Positions 1 through 6,955 of a DNA stretch of 10,891 nucleotides are shown here, one piece after another (the first letter of the stretch is position 1; every line of letters begins with the position of its first letter). This stretch comes from CAYGDT01 sp964348745. GTDB taxonomy: Bacteria; Patescibacteriota; Gracilibacteria; Peribacterales; Peribacteraceae. A program made the translations under genes and the position numbers. Under the pieces are notes generated by a model that was given only the letters and a program-made list of their open reading frames with translations, was not told the DNA's origin and did not search any database. Location of the stretch: NCBI GenBank assembly GCA_964348745.1, contig CAYGDT010000048.1, positions 1 to 10,891 on the forward strand, written 5' to 3'.

Positions 1-1769
1 CCTTTCTCAAGGAGTACAACAACGCAGACCTTGTGCGTCTGCTGACGTGCGGCAGCGTTGATGATGGTAAAAGCACGCTGATCGGGCGTCTGTTTCTGGA
101 TGCTGCGGTGTTGCCCGGCGACACGCTGGCCGCGCTTGAAGAAGATTCTAAGCGTCATGGTACCCAAAATGGCAAGCTGGATCCTGCGCTTCTGACAGAC
201 GGTCTCAAAGCCGAGCGCGAACAGGGGATCACGATCGACGTTGCGTACCGGTTTTTCTCCACCAACGAACGTTCTTTTATCATCGCGGATACCCCCGGTC
301 ATGAACAGTACACCAGAAACATGGTCACGGCGGCTTCCACAGCGAACATGGCGCTCATTCTCATCGATGCAAGAAACGGCGTTCGTCCGCAGAGTAAGCG
401 GCACGCATTCATAGCGTCCCTCCTTGGAATTCGGCATGCGATCGTCGCTGTTAATAAGATGGACATGGTGGATTTTTCTGAGGAGACGTTCCAGAAGATC
501 AAAGATGATTTCCTGAATTTCGCCGAGCGGCTGGAGATCACCGATATTCACTTCGTTCCGCTTTGCGCGCTGCACGGGGACAACGTGGTGGACAAGAGCG
601 ACGCCATGCCATGGTACGGCGGAGGCACACTGCTGCATCTGCTCAATACCGTGCACGTCGCCTCAGACCGCAATACGATCGATTTCCGTTTTCCTGTGCA
701 GTACGTCAACCGACCGGATGCAACGTATCGCGGCTACTGCGGCACCGTCGCGTCGGGGTCCGTGCGGCCGGGCGATCCGGTTGTGGTCTTCCCGAGCCAC
801 CGACTCACAACGATCAAGAGTATCGATACGTTTGAAGGTTCCGTTGACCGCGCGTTTGCGCCGATGTCCGTATCGCTTAGGCTTACGGATGAACTCGATA
901 TCAGCCGCGGCGATATGATCGTCCCCGTCCATAACGTGCCTGAGCAGCGATCATCTTTTGATGCAATGATCGTGTGGATGGATGAGCAAAAGATGGAAAC
1001 GAAGACGTCGTACATTCTAAAACATACGACGCAGACAACCCCTGCGCGCATCAATAGCGTTCGGTACGCAATGGACATCGAAACCATCGGTCGCAAGAAG
1101 CAGCGTACCCTAGCACTCAACGAGATCGGCCGCTGCGCACTCTCCGTTGATCGGCCGATTGCAGCGGATAGTTACCTCCGCAATCGTGCGACGGGTGCGT
1201 TTATTCTCATAGATCCCTCAACGCACCGCACGGTCGCGGCCGGCATGATTCTCGACCGCAAAACCGATGAGCGTAGCGGTGAGGACGGTCCCTCCACTAC
1301 AGAACACTTCCCCATTTTCTGGCTGACAGGCAACTCCGGTGCCGGCAAATCGACACTCGCATCCGCCGCGGAGCGGCACTTTAACCAGAGCAGTCCGGCA
1401 TGGAACGCCGCCGCGCGACGCGTTGTCGTCCTCGACGGCGATGAAATGCGTGAGACGGTTTCCGTCGAGGACGACCTTTCGCCCGAAGGGCGTCGCAGGC
1501 ATAACCTGCGCGTCGCGCGTCTTGCAAAGCTCCTCCAAAGCAAGGGATTCCTCGTCATCGTCTCGGTGATCGCACCGTTTGAAACCGTGCGCAAAGAAGT
1601 CGGCTCCGTCTGCTCACCGCTCTGGGTGCATGTCAAACGATCAGGCCTGGAGTCCGCAGATCGTCCATATGAAGCGCCCAAAAATCCGGATTTCAGTATC
1701 GATCAAGACACGGTGAATACCGATGCAGCCTCGCAAGCGTTCATCGATTTCATCGTCAGTCGTCTATAG
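1..1769 (+). CDS. cysNC: Bifunctional sulfate adenylyltransferase subunit 1 / adenylylsulfate kinase (CysN-CysC, NodQ type), 5' partial
   Basis: The CysN part is the GTP-driven subunit of ATP sulfurylase (with CysD), making APS from sulfate and ATP. The CysC part would phosphorylate APS to PAPS, the sulfate donor for assimilation or sulfotransferases. Numbering from the GTG at 33, the GTPase motifs are P-loop GSVDDGKS (7-14), DTPGH (86-90) and NKMD (141-144), followed by EF-Tu-like beta-barrel domains. A second P-loop, GNSGAGKS (433-440), and DGDEMR (468-473) mark the kinase. The frame is open to the window's left edge and reads FLKEYNNADL just before the GTG, which resembles the normal CysN N-terminus. 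The real start is therefore upstream and the GTG is internal. In the kinase, the segment that normally carries the KGLYKKA lid is about 20 residues short (around 535-548), so PAPS formation is less certain than APS formation. A cysD gene is expected just upstream but is not visible. The 3' end overlaps the convergent hisF-like gene. Confidence 0.93.
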   Translation, partial: FLKEYNNADLVRLLTCGSVDDGKSTLIGRLFLDAAVLPGDTLAALEEDSKRHGTQNGKLDPALLTDGLKAEREQGITIDVAYRFFSTNERSFIIADTPGHEQYTRNMVTAASTANMALILIDARNGVRPQSKRHAFIASLLGIRHAIVAVNKMDMVDFSEETFQKIKDDFLNFAERLEITDIHFVPLCALHGDNVVDKSDAMPWYGGGTLLHLLNTVHVASDRNTIDFRFPVQYVNRPDATYRGYCGTVASGSVRPGDPVVVFPSHRLTTIKSIDTFEGSVDRAFAPMSVSLRLTDELDISRGDMIVPVHNVPEQRSSFDAMIVWMDEQKMETKTSYILKHTTQTTPARINSVRYAMDIETIGRKKQRTLALNEIGRCALSVDRPIAADSYLRNRATGAFILIDPSTHRTVAAGMILDRKTDERSGEDGPSTTEHFPIFWLTGNSGAGKSTLASAAERHFNQSSPAWNAAARRVVVLDGDEMRETVSVEDDLSPEGRRRHNLRVARLAKLLQSKGFLVIVSVIAPFETVRKEVGSVCSPLWVHVKRSGLESADRPYEAPKNPDFSIDQDTVNTDAASQAFIDFIVSRL

Positions 1770-2529
1770 CGTCGGGAAGCCATTGCATGCGCACATTAAA
1801 TCCGTGTTCGTGCAGGTAGCGTTTGGCGAGTAGCGGCGTTTGCCCCGTAAAGTGGTACATACTGGAAGCCGCAACAGCGGATGCCCCTCCGTCCTTGAGT
1901 GCTTGTGCCATATGTTCGTACGTGCCGGCGCCCCCCGAGGCAATGACCGGAATGGAAACGGCTTCCGTAACGCTTCGGATGAGATCAATATCGTATCCTT
2001 CCATTGTTCCGTCGCGTTCGATGGATGTCAGCAGAATTTCCCCTGCGCCGGCTTTTTCCACTTGTTTCGCAAAATCCACGACGTTCTTACCAGTGTCTTT
2101 TTTGCCCGAGTGAATGGTGACGTGCTTTCCTGCACGGACATCGATGGATACGACGACGCACTGCGATCCAAACTGCTTGACGAGTTCGGACACAAGCTGC
2201 GGGTTCTCCACCGCTGCCGAATTCAGCACCACCTTGTCCGCACCTGCTTGCAGAAGTCCCCGTGCGTCTTCTACGGATTTCACGCCACCGCCGACGGCGA
2301 ATGGCACGAAGCAGGAGTCCGCCAGTGCATCAATCAGTGCGAAATCCGGTGAACGTTTCTCGTCCGTTGCACGAATATCCAAAAAAACCAGTTCGTCCAC
2401 TTCACGCATGTTAAAGAGCCGCACCGCCTGTAACGGGCTGCCGATGCCTCGCCAGGAATCGAACCGCTCGCCTTTGATCAGCTTGGTTCCATCGCTCAGG
2501 AGTGTTGGCATGACGCGGATTTTCAGCAT
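1756..2529 (-). CDS. hisF: HisF-like ammonia-channel subunit (second-copy HisF of a sugar amidotransferase system)
   Basis: This is a 257-residue (beta/alpha)8 barrel of the imidazole glycerol phosphate synthase cyclase family, close to the family's usual length. In histidine synthesis HisF receives ammonia from HisH through the barrel. Here the neighbours are PseA- and HisH-like genes, so it more likely passes ammonia to sugar amidation. Visible features are Arg5, Glu46 (DELVFLD), Lys99 (GADKV) and Glu164 (GAGEILL), which match the gate and interface residues of Thermotoga HisF. The phosphate-binding loops GGG (80-82) and ASGGAG (197-202) are present, as is Asp130 (SID). The first strand reads VMPTLLSDG where true HisF has ACLDVKDG, so the catalytic Asp of strand 1 (Asp11 in Thermotoga) is not seen. 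It starts at ATG 2529, two bases after the hisH-like stop, with no clear Shine-Dalgarno site, so translation is probably coupled. It is the last operon gene, and its final 14 bases overlap cysNC on the other strand. Confidence 0.92.
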   Translation of the reverse strand: MLKIRVMPTLLSDGTKLIKGERFDSWRGIGSPLQAVRLFNMREVDELVFLDIRATDEKRSPDFALIDALADSCFVPFAVGGGVKSVEDARGLLQAGADKVVLNSAAVENPQLVSELVKQFGSQCVVVSIDVRAGKHVTIHSGKKDTGKNVVDFAKQVEKAGAGEILLTSIERDGTMEGYDIDLIRSVTEAVSIPVIASGGAGTYEHMAQALKDGGASAVAASSMYHFTGQTPLLAKRYLHEHGFNVRMQWLPDAIDD

Positions 2530-2531
2530 CG

Positions 2532-3152
2532 TTAACAGTAGGTAAGGAAATTTTCGAGGAGTTTCAGACCGAGTTTCTGACTTTTCTCGGGGTGGAACTG
2601 GGCTCCAAATACGTTGTCGTGTTCTACGATGGACGCGAAGGATCCGCAGTACGGCGTCTGAGCGATCACATCATTTTTATCGGCGCAGTGCATGGCGTAA
2701 CTATGGACGAAGTAGAAGTCTTTATCGGAAGGAACATCGCGCACGAGCGGGGAGTCTTTGACGATATGCACTTCATTCCATCCAATATGCGGAATGCGTT
2801 CCTCCTTGTTTTTCGGCTCCAGCTTGCGGACTTCTCCATCAATAAAATTGAGTCCATCCGTCGTTCCTCCTTCCAATCCTTTCGTTGCGAGAAGTTGCAT
2901 GCCAAGGCAAATGCCCAGCAGCGGATATCCCTTTTCCAGCACGTATGTTTTGAGCATCTTGTCGATGCCGAGGTTGCGGATGTTCTCCATCGCGTCGGCA
3001 AACGAACCAACACCCGGCAGAATGCAATGTGTTGCATTGCGTAGATCATCGGCGCGATCGGTGATCACCGGCGTGTGCCCGCATTTGACCACGGCGGCGG
3101 CGACCGAATGGAGGTTGCAGAGCTTGTAATCGATGATTGCGATGGCGCTCAT
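2532..3152 (-). CDS. hisH: HisH-like glutamine amidotransferase subunit (glutaminase)
   Basis: This 206-residue class I (triad) glutamine amidotransferase hydrolyses glutamine and hands ammonia to the HisF-like partner encoded just downstream. The nucleophile is Cys82 in GICLGMQLL, and His187 and Glu189 lie in FHPEKS. The oxyanion-strand motif PGVG is at 46-49. The N-terminal motif reads IDYKLCNLHSV where histidine-pathway HisH usually has IDYGMGNLRSV, which fits a specialised paralogue. The gene begins 3 bases after the pseA stop and ends 2 bases before the hisF-like start, so the three genes are one translational unit. No other histidine genes are nearby. By context, the product is the ammonia source for the PseA-type enzyme, as HisH2 is for WbpG in Pseudomonas O-antigen synthesis. 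A role in histidine synthesis cannot be excluded from sequence alone but is less likely. Confidence 0.93.
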   Translation of the reverse strand: MSAIAIIDYKLCNLHSVAAAVVKCGHTPVITDRADDLRNATHCILPGVGSFADAMENIRNLGIDKMLKTYVLEKGYPLLGICLGMQLLATKGLEGGTTDGLNFIDGEVRKLEPKNKEERIPHIGWNEVHIVKDSPLVRDVPSDKDFYFVHSYAMHCADKNDVIAQTPYCGSFASIVEHDNVFGAQFHPEKSQKLGLKLLENFLTYC

Positions 3153-3155
3153 AAA

Positions 3156-4313
3156 TCAAATGTTATCGTAATTGATCTTCGTGAGATTTCCGTGACGGTC
3201 TTTGACCAAATTCCCCCGTCTGTCGCAGACGAAAAGTTTCTTGTTCGTGTAGTCGTCGCAGATCCGCACGAACGTTTCCATGGTCATATCGATATCTTCC
3301 AAGAGTTTCTCGAGCGGCACGCCAAGGTAGGACTTCGGGAACTCTCCGTCGTATTTTTTCACCACCTCCAAGGCTTCCGCGCGCGTCATGCGGCCGCGCC
3401 GTATGTGCATGCAAGCGAGGTCTGTGACGCGGCAGAACCCGAATTTGAGGAATTTGAAGTAGTCGTGCACGCCATGGTGGACGTTATCGAGGTTTTCGTA
3501 ATTGACGAGGTTGCCTTCCACGCGCGTCGGGAACGTTTCAAACCCGTGTGCCTGTGCGATGAGTGCATTCCTGTAGCCGTCCCACGGTATGTAGTATCCA
3601 AGGAACAAACCCGTGACGCCAACGCGTTCGATTTCACTTTGCTCCGGATACCGAAGAGCTATGAGGTCTCGCTCGGTGATGCCTTCCTGTCCAACAAGAT
3701 CGTGGAGGCGAAGCCCGCGCGTACCGAATTCTTCCACCCACTTGCGATCGAGCACGTTGCTCTTGGCCGCCGATGCGGGGCCGCCGTATTCGTTCTCGCT
3801 GCACTCGCCCCAGATAAGGAGCGGTATGCCCGTTTGCACTGCTATGCGTACCGGTGTCGTGAAAATACGCCAGTGGTCGATCCAAGAAATGTCGCCGATC
3901 TGTTCGAGAGCGATGCGGTTTGCTTTCTTGCGGACAATGGGATTGATGGTCATTTCAAGATAGTCCACGCCGATGTTTTTAAGATTTTCTATGTTTCTGC
4001 GACCGATGTCGGATTGCATGCAGGTTGTACCGGTAACGCAGAGCGGTTTCATGCCGTACTCCAGCATTTTAAGAACCTGAAACGTGCTGTCTTTTCCGCC
4101 ACTGACGGGCACGATGCAATCGTAATTGGAACCGTCTTTGGAACGGTAGCGATCAAGAAGCTTGAGAAATTCTTCTTCGCGCGATTTCCAGTCGATGTTC
4201 TGCCGTTTGTCATAGTTCAGACACGCGTTGCATACCCCTTTTTCAAAGAGAAGATCATTTTTTGTGTTGGGGTAAAGACAACGGGTGCAATAGATGATCG
4301 GTTTTTGCTCCAT
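3156..4313 (-). CDS. pseA: N-acetyl sugar amidotransferase (PseA/WbpG family)
   Basis: This 385-residue ATP-PPi-loop enzyme activates a sugar N-acetyl group and replaces its oxygen with ammonia, giving an acetamidino group. In Campylobacter, PseA converts the Pse5Ac7Ac type to Pse5Ac7Am; in Pseudomonas, WbpG acts with HisH2 and HisF2. The N-terminal Cys pairs CTRC (9 and 12) and CNAC (28 and 31) look like a zinc site. The PP-loop SGGKDS is at 71-76, and the family-typical GECSENEYGG is at 169-178. I chose ATG 4313 because the protein then starts MEQKPIIYCTRC, as family members do. An in-frame GTG at 4361 would add 16 residues of non-conserved, intergenic-looking sequence. The gene sits directly downstream of pseI and upstream of the ammonia-supplying pair, which supports a nonulosonic acid as substrate. 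No Shine-Dalgarno site is visible. The substrate (Pse, Leg or another sugar) is inferred from the neighbours. Confidence 0.93.
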   Translation of the reverse strand: MEQKPIIYCTRCLYPNTKNDLLFEKGVCNACLNYDKRQNIDWKSREEEFLKLLDRYRSKDGSNYDCIVPVSGGKDSTFQVLKMLEYGMKPLCVTGTTCMQSDIGRRNIENLKNIGVDYLEMTINPIVRKKANRIALEQIGDISWIDHWRIFTTPVRIAVQTGIPLLIWGECSENEYGGPASAAKSNVLDRKWVEEFGTRGLRLHDLVGQEGITERDLIALRYPEQSEIERVGVTGLFLGYYIPWDGYRNALIAQAHGFETFPTRVEGNLVNYENLDNVHHGVHDYFKFLKFGFCRVTDLACMHIRRGRMTRAEALEVVKKYDGEFPKSYLGVPLEKLLEDIDMTMETFVRICDDYTNKKLFVCDRRGNLVKDRHGNLTKINYDNI

Positions 4314-4370
4314 GGGGCAATTGTATAGAGATATACGGGTTGCGTACAATAAAAGGAGCACTGAAAATCA
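4314..4370 (-). promoter_or_regulatory. Intergenic spacer with possible internal promoter / inverted repeat upstream of pseA
   Basis: This 57-base spacer between pseI and pseA is the largest gap inside the operon. On the - strand a TACAAT box (4325-4320) lies 6 bases before the pseA ATG. A weak -35-like TTGTAC (4349-4344) sits 18 bases further upstream. If used, transcription would begin at or next to the ATG, giving a leaderless pseA-hisH-hisF message. The same bases form an inverted repeat, ATTGTA (4320-4325) and TACAAT (4345-4350), separated by 19 bases, which could be an operator or chance. No other terminator-like structure is seen. Confidence 0.3.
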
Positions 4371-5441
4371 TCAATATTCCGCGATAAACTCCCTCTTGAG
4401 CGGCGTTCCCCGCTCGATATCTCTCGCTGCTGCTTTCCCGAGGATACTGGGAAGTTCCTTAGGTGCCATGCCGTTTCCCGGCCGAATGGAGCGGATATTC
4501 TCGTTNNNNNNNNNNTGCACCACATAGAGCGAGCGCCGAAACGGTACGCACGATTTTTCGTGCTCGGTCTGCGTATACCGGACTTCTCCGAGGATCATCG
4601 GATCGGGCTTCAATAATCCAGGATGTTTCTCCGCTGCGCGCACGGTTTTCACCATCTCCTTAAACTCATGCGGTTCCAGCGAGAAAGCCGAGTCGATGCC
4701 GGGTTCGGCGCGTGACATGCAGAAATGTTTTTCGATGACGCACGCACCAAGCGATACCGCGGCAACCGGAACTTCGGTGCCGAGCGTATGGTCGGACAAT
4801 CCGACCGGAACACTAAATCGTTTCTGCATGTCAGGAATCGTATTGAGGTTTGCTTCCTCAGGAAGTGCCGGATACGCGCTGGTGCATTTCAGCAGAATCA
4901 GTTGGTTATTCCCGGTGCTTCGTACCGCATGGACCGCGTCGGAGATCTCTTCGATGCTCCCCATGCCCGTCGACATGATGATCGGTTTTCCTTTTTTAGC
5001 GACATGTTCGATCAGGGGAGTGTCGACCAGCTCAAAAGAGGCGATCTTGTACGCTGGTACTCCCATCTCTTCGAGAAAGTCCGCCGCACTCGGGTCGAAC
5101 GGCGTTGAAAACAAATCCATTCCCAAATCGTTTGCGATTTTTTTGAGTTTCGGATGCCATTCCCATGGGGTTGCCGCCTCTTCGTAGAGTTGATAGAGGG
5201 TCTTTCCGTCCCAGAGCGTATCGCCGCCTATTTTAAACTCCGGACGATCGGACTCAATTGTGAGTGTATCCGCGGTATACGTTTGCAGTTTGACTGCATC
5301 GGCTCCGGCGAGTTTCATCGCATGGACGATCTCCACTGCGCGCTTGAAACTGCGGTTATGGTTCCCAGACATCTCGGCGATGATGTACGCAGGATGCCCT
5401 GCACCGATCGTGCGGCCGTTGATAGAGACTGTATTGTTCAT
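4371..5441 (-). CDS. pseI: Pseudaminic acid synthase (PseI, NeuB family), interrupted by a 10-N assembly gap
   Basis: PseI condenses phosphoenolpyruvate with 2,4-diacetamido-2,4,6-trideoxy-L-altrose to make the nine-carbon pseudaminic acid. The protein is about 356 residues plus whatever the gap hides. It has a NeuB TIM barrel with IAEMSGNHN (21-29), KLQTYTADT (51-59), TPWEWH (91-96) and FSTPFD (111-116). The metal-binding histidines are probably those in SDHT (218) and EKHF (239). A C-terminal antifreeze-like (SAF) domain spans about 297-356. The AEMSGNHN and TPWEWH signatures are closer to PseI than to NeuB or LegI, so Pse is favoured over Leg. The start is ATG 5441, overlapping the upstream stop as ATGA; a TTG at 5447 would add two residues. 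Unknown bases at 4506-4515 fall in the linker after SLYVV. An extra stretch near 273-283, between the AAEK helix and GEVRY, looks longer than usual for the family. Confidence 0.94.
   Translation of the reverse strand: MNNTVSINGRTIGAGHPAYIIAEMSGNHNRSFKRAVEIVHAMKLAGADAVKLQTYTADTLTIESDRPEFKIGGDTLWDGKTLYQLYEEAATPWEWHPKLKKIANDLGMDLFSTPFDPSAADFLEEMGVPAYKIASFELVDTPLIEHVAKKGKPIIMSTGMGSIEEISDAVHAVRSTGNNQLILLKCTSAYPALPEEANLNTIPDMQKRFSVPVGLSDHTLGTEVPVAAVSLGACVIEKHFCMSRAEPGIDSAFSLEPHEFKEMVKTVRAAEKHPGLLKPDPMILGEVRYTQTEHEKSCVPFRRSLYVVXXXXNENIRSIRPGNGMAPKELPSILGKAAARDIERGTPLKREFIAEY
4506..4515. other. Assembly gap (10 Ns) inside pseI
   Basis: Ten consecutive Ns interrupt pseI at the start of its SAF domain. 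The reading frame matches on both sides. PseI relatives usually have about ten or more residues between SLYVV and the ENxRSIRPG motif, while only about five codons are spanned here. The N count is therefore probably a placeholder, with some 18-21 bases under-represented. Confidence 0.95.
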
Positions 5442-6943
5442 ATGCAAAGATTATCTTTTTCCAAAGTATAGTGGAGCGCAGTATGGCCTTTTATTGTCAT
5501 TGGTCGCTTTGCTTCGAATCCAGTTTTTTCGAAAACAGCGATCGATGTTGTATTCTCCGGTTTAATGAGTGCTCGGATAGTATTCGCAGCACCGGTGGCA
5601 AAAAATATTCGGCATCCAAGCGCAATTAATTCCGTTCCATATTTCTTCCCGCGCATATTGGGGGCAATGTTGACGGAAATAATTGCTTTTCCTGCCACAC
5701 ATTCAAACCGCACCTGTCCAACTGGTTCATCTTCTTCGTTCCATCCAATGTAACAGTAATTATTATTGTCCTTGAGTTTACCTTCAAACCAACGCACATG
5801 ATCGTCCCACGGTATCGGCTCAGACGAAAACGATGCTTTCCTCGTTGCGGGATCATTTGCCCATTCCCAGATCATCCGGCAATGCTCCTGCTTTGCCATG
5901 TTCAGTCGCAGGCGGTTTCCGACCATCTGCTGGAGTACCCTTGGGGCGCCCTCGCCATCGACAACTTTTCTTGCACATGCACTCATCCGTCGCAGGCTGT
6001 CTTGATCGGAGAGCGTTTCTCGCACCGCCTTTGCGATGTGCTCTTCCGTCAGCGTGTCGTACAGACCGAGGTTACGAGCCGCACCCGCACGCGAAAGTCC
6101 CTCCGCTACGCAATCTTGGTTATGATTGGTTGCAACAATGATGGTGATCATCGGAATACCCATGTAGGCAAGTTCGTAGCAGGTACTCCCTGCCGCCGAG
6201 ATCGCCAGAGTATGCCCGCAGATTGCTTCGGGCATGTCGCGTACGTCTTGCAGAATCTCGACAGGAAATGGTGACGCGCTTGCGATCTTTTCAACATCGG
6301 TCGCGTTTGCGTTCGCTCCTCCAAGTATGACAGTGACGCGCATCGGTATCGATACGCTACTGAGTGCACGCAGCACGAGCGGCGTCATCTGCTTTGGATC
6401 GCTGCCTCCGAGCGTCACGAGTACGGAAACCGGACCTTCGGGTATCGCATACGTATCTGGTGATCGTTTTCGGTACTCTCTGCGCAGCATCGTATACCTT
6501 GTACCAAGAAGCATCTTCTTAGCATCGGCATATTCATACGTACGGTCGCACTGCGGATTTTGGTTCAGGAGCATGTCGCACACGTGGTGCTCTTGAAATC
6601 GGTGATCATCGATCACAAGAATTTGCGCACCTTTGCCGGTCAGGTGTTTCTGATACGCGGCATCGAAGTCGTATCCATCGAGGATGATCCACGTTGCTTC
6701 CTGATCATTCGCAATAGACAGGGTTTCCTCGGCATCGCTTTCTCCGTATGCCTTTGCTTTCAATGGAAGCACTGTGCACCCTTCTTGTTGCAACCGCTTC
6801 CCGTAGGCTTCGTTGAGGTTTTTGCAGAGAAACACTGCGTCTCCTCCGGCATCCTGCAGTTCCTGCGCAAGCGAAAGGCAGCGCATCACATGCCCTGCAC
6901 CGATCTCCGGACTGCCGTCGACGCGAAACAACATCGTGTGCAT
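5438..6943 (-). CDS. pseGH: PseG-PseH fusion: UDP-6-deoxy-AltdiNAc hydrolase with C-terminal GNAT N-acetyltransferase
   Basis: This 501-residue protein joins two pseudaminic acid steps that are separate proteins in Campylobacter. Residues 1 to about 340 are PseG, a GT-B-fold hydrolase that removes UDP. It has DGSPEIGAGHVMRCLSLA (9-26, with the likely catalytic His18), LGGSDP (178-183), and ISAAGSTCYELAYMGIP (248-264), the nucleotide-binding region. Residues about 347-495 are a PseH-like GNAT domain that would transfer acetyl from acetyl-CoA to the 4-amino group. It shows WANDPATRKASF (361-372), VGQVRFE (408-414) and the CoA-loop motif RGKKYG (431-436). In the pathway PseH acts before PseG, so the domains are encoded in reverse order of use. 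The start ATG 6943 has AGGA 7 bases upstream; an ATG three codons in is possible. The gene lies 12 bases after the Gfo/Idh stop and overlaps pseI by ATGA, implying translational coupling. Confidence 0.92.
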   Translation of the reverse strand: MHTMLFRVDGSPEIGAGHVMRCLSLAQELQDAGGDAVFLCKNLNEAYGKRLQQEGCTVLPLKAKAYGESDAEETLSIANDQEATWIILDGYDFDAAYQKHLTGKGAQILVIDDHRFQEHHVCDMLLNQNPQCDRTYEYADAKKMLLGTRYTMLRREYRKRSPDTYAIPEGPVSVLVTLGGSDPKQMTPLVLRALSSVSIPMRVTVILGGANANATDVEKIASASPFPVEILQDVRDMPEAICGHTLAISAAGSTCYELAYMGIPMITIIVATNHNQDCVAEGLSRAGAARNLGLYDTLTEEHIAKAVRETLSDQDSLRRMSACARKVVDGEGAPRVLQQMVGNRLRLNMAKQEHCRMIWEWANDPATRKASFSSEPIPWDDHVRWFEGKLKDNNNYCYIGWNEEDEPVGQVRFECVAGKAIISVNIAPNMRGKKYGTELIALGCRIFFATGAANTIRALIKPENTTSIAVFEKTGFEAKRPMTIKGHTALHYTLEKDNLCI

Positions 6944-6950
6944 GCGTTTA

Positions 6951-6954
6951 TCCT
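6951..6954 (-). promoter_or_regulatory. Ribosome binding site of the pseGH fusion
   Basis: AGGA lies 7 bases before ATG 6943 and overlaps the region just after the Gfo/Idh stop. It is the only recognisable Shine-Dalgarno site at an internal gene of the operon and supports ATG 6943 as the start. Confidence 0.6.
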
Positions 6955-6955
6955 A

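Noticed and set aside
33..35. GTG at 33 as the start of cysNC
   Set aside because: The frame remains open to the window edge, and the preceding residues (FLKEYNNADL) resemble the conserved CysN N-terminus, so the gene starts outside the window.
1756..3152. hisF and hisH as part of a histidine operon
   Set aside because: No other histidine gene is present. The pair follows pseA with 2-3 base gaps, and both proteins deviate at motifs typical of histidine-pathway enzymes.
3075..4328. A 417-codon open frame on the + strand opposite pseA
   Set aside because: It is antisense to a gene with a complete zinc site and PP-loop. Its translation has no recognisable domain, and it spans the pseA-hisH junction. 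It is a by-product of codon usage.
4371..5441. Sialic acid (NeuB) or legionaminic acid (LegI) synthase
   Set aside because: The AEMSGNHN and TPWEWH motifs, together with PseC- and PseG-like neighbours, fit PseI better. Leg remains a lesser possibility that a phylogeny would settle.
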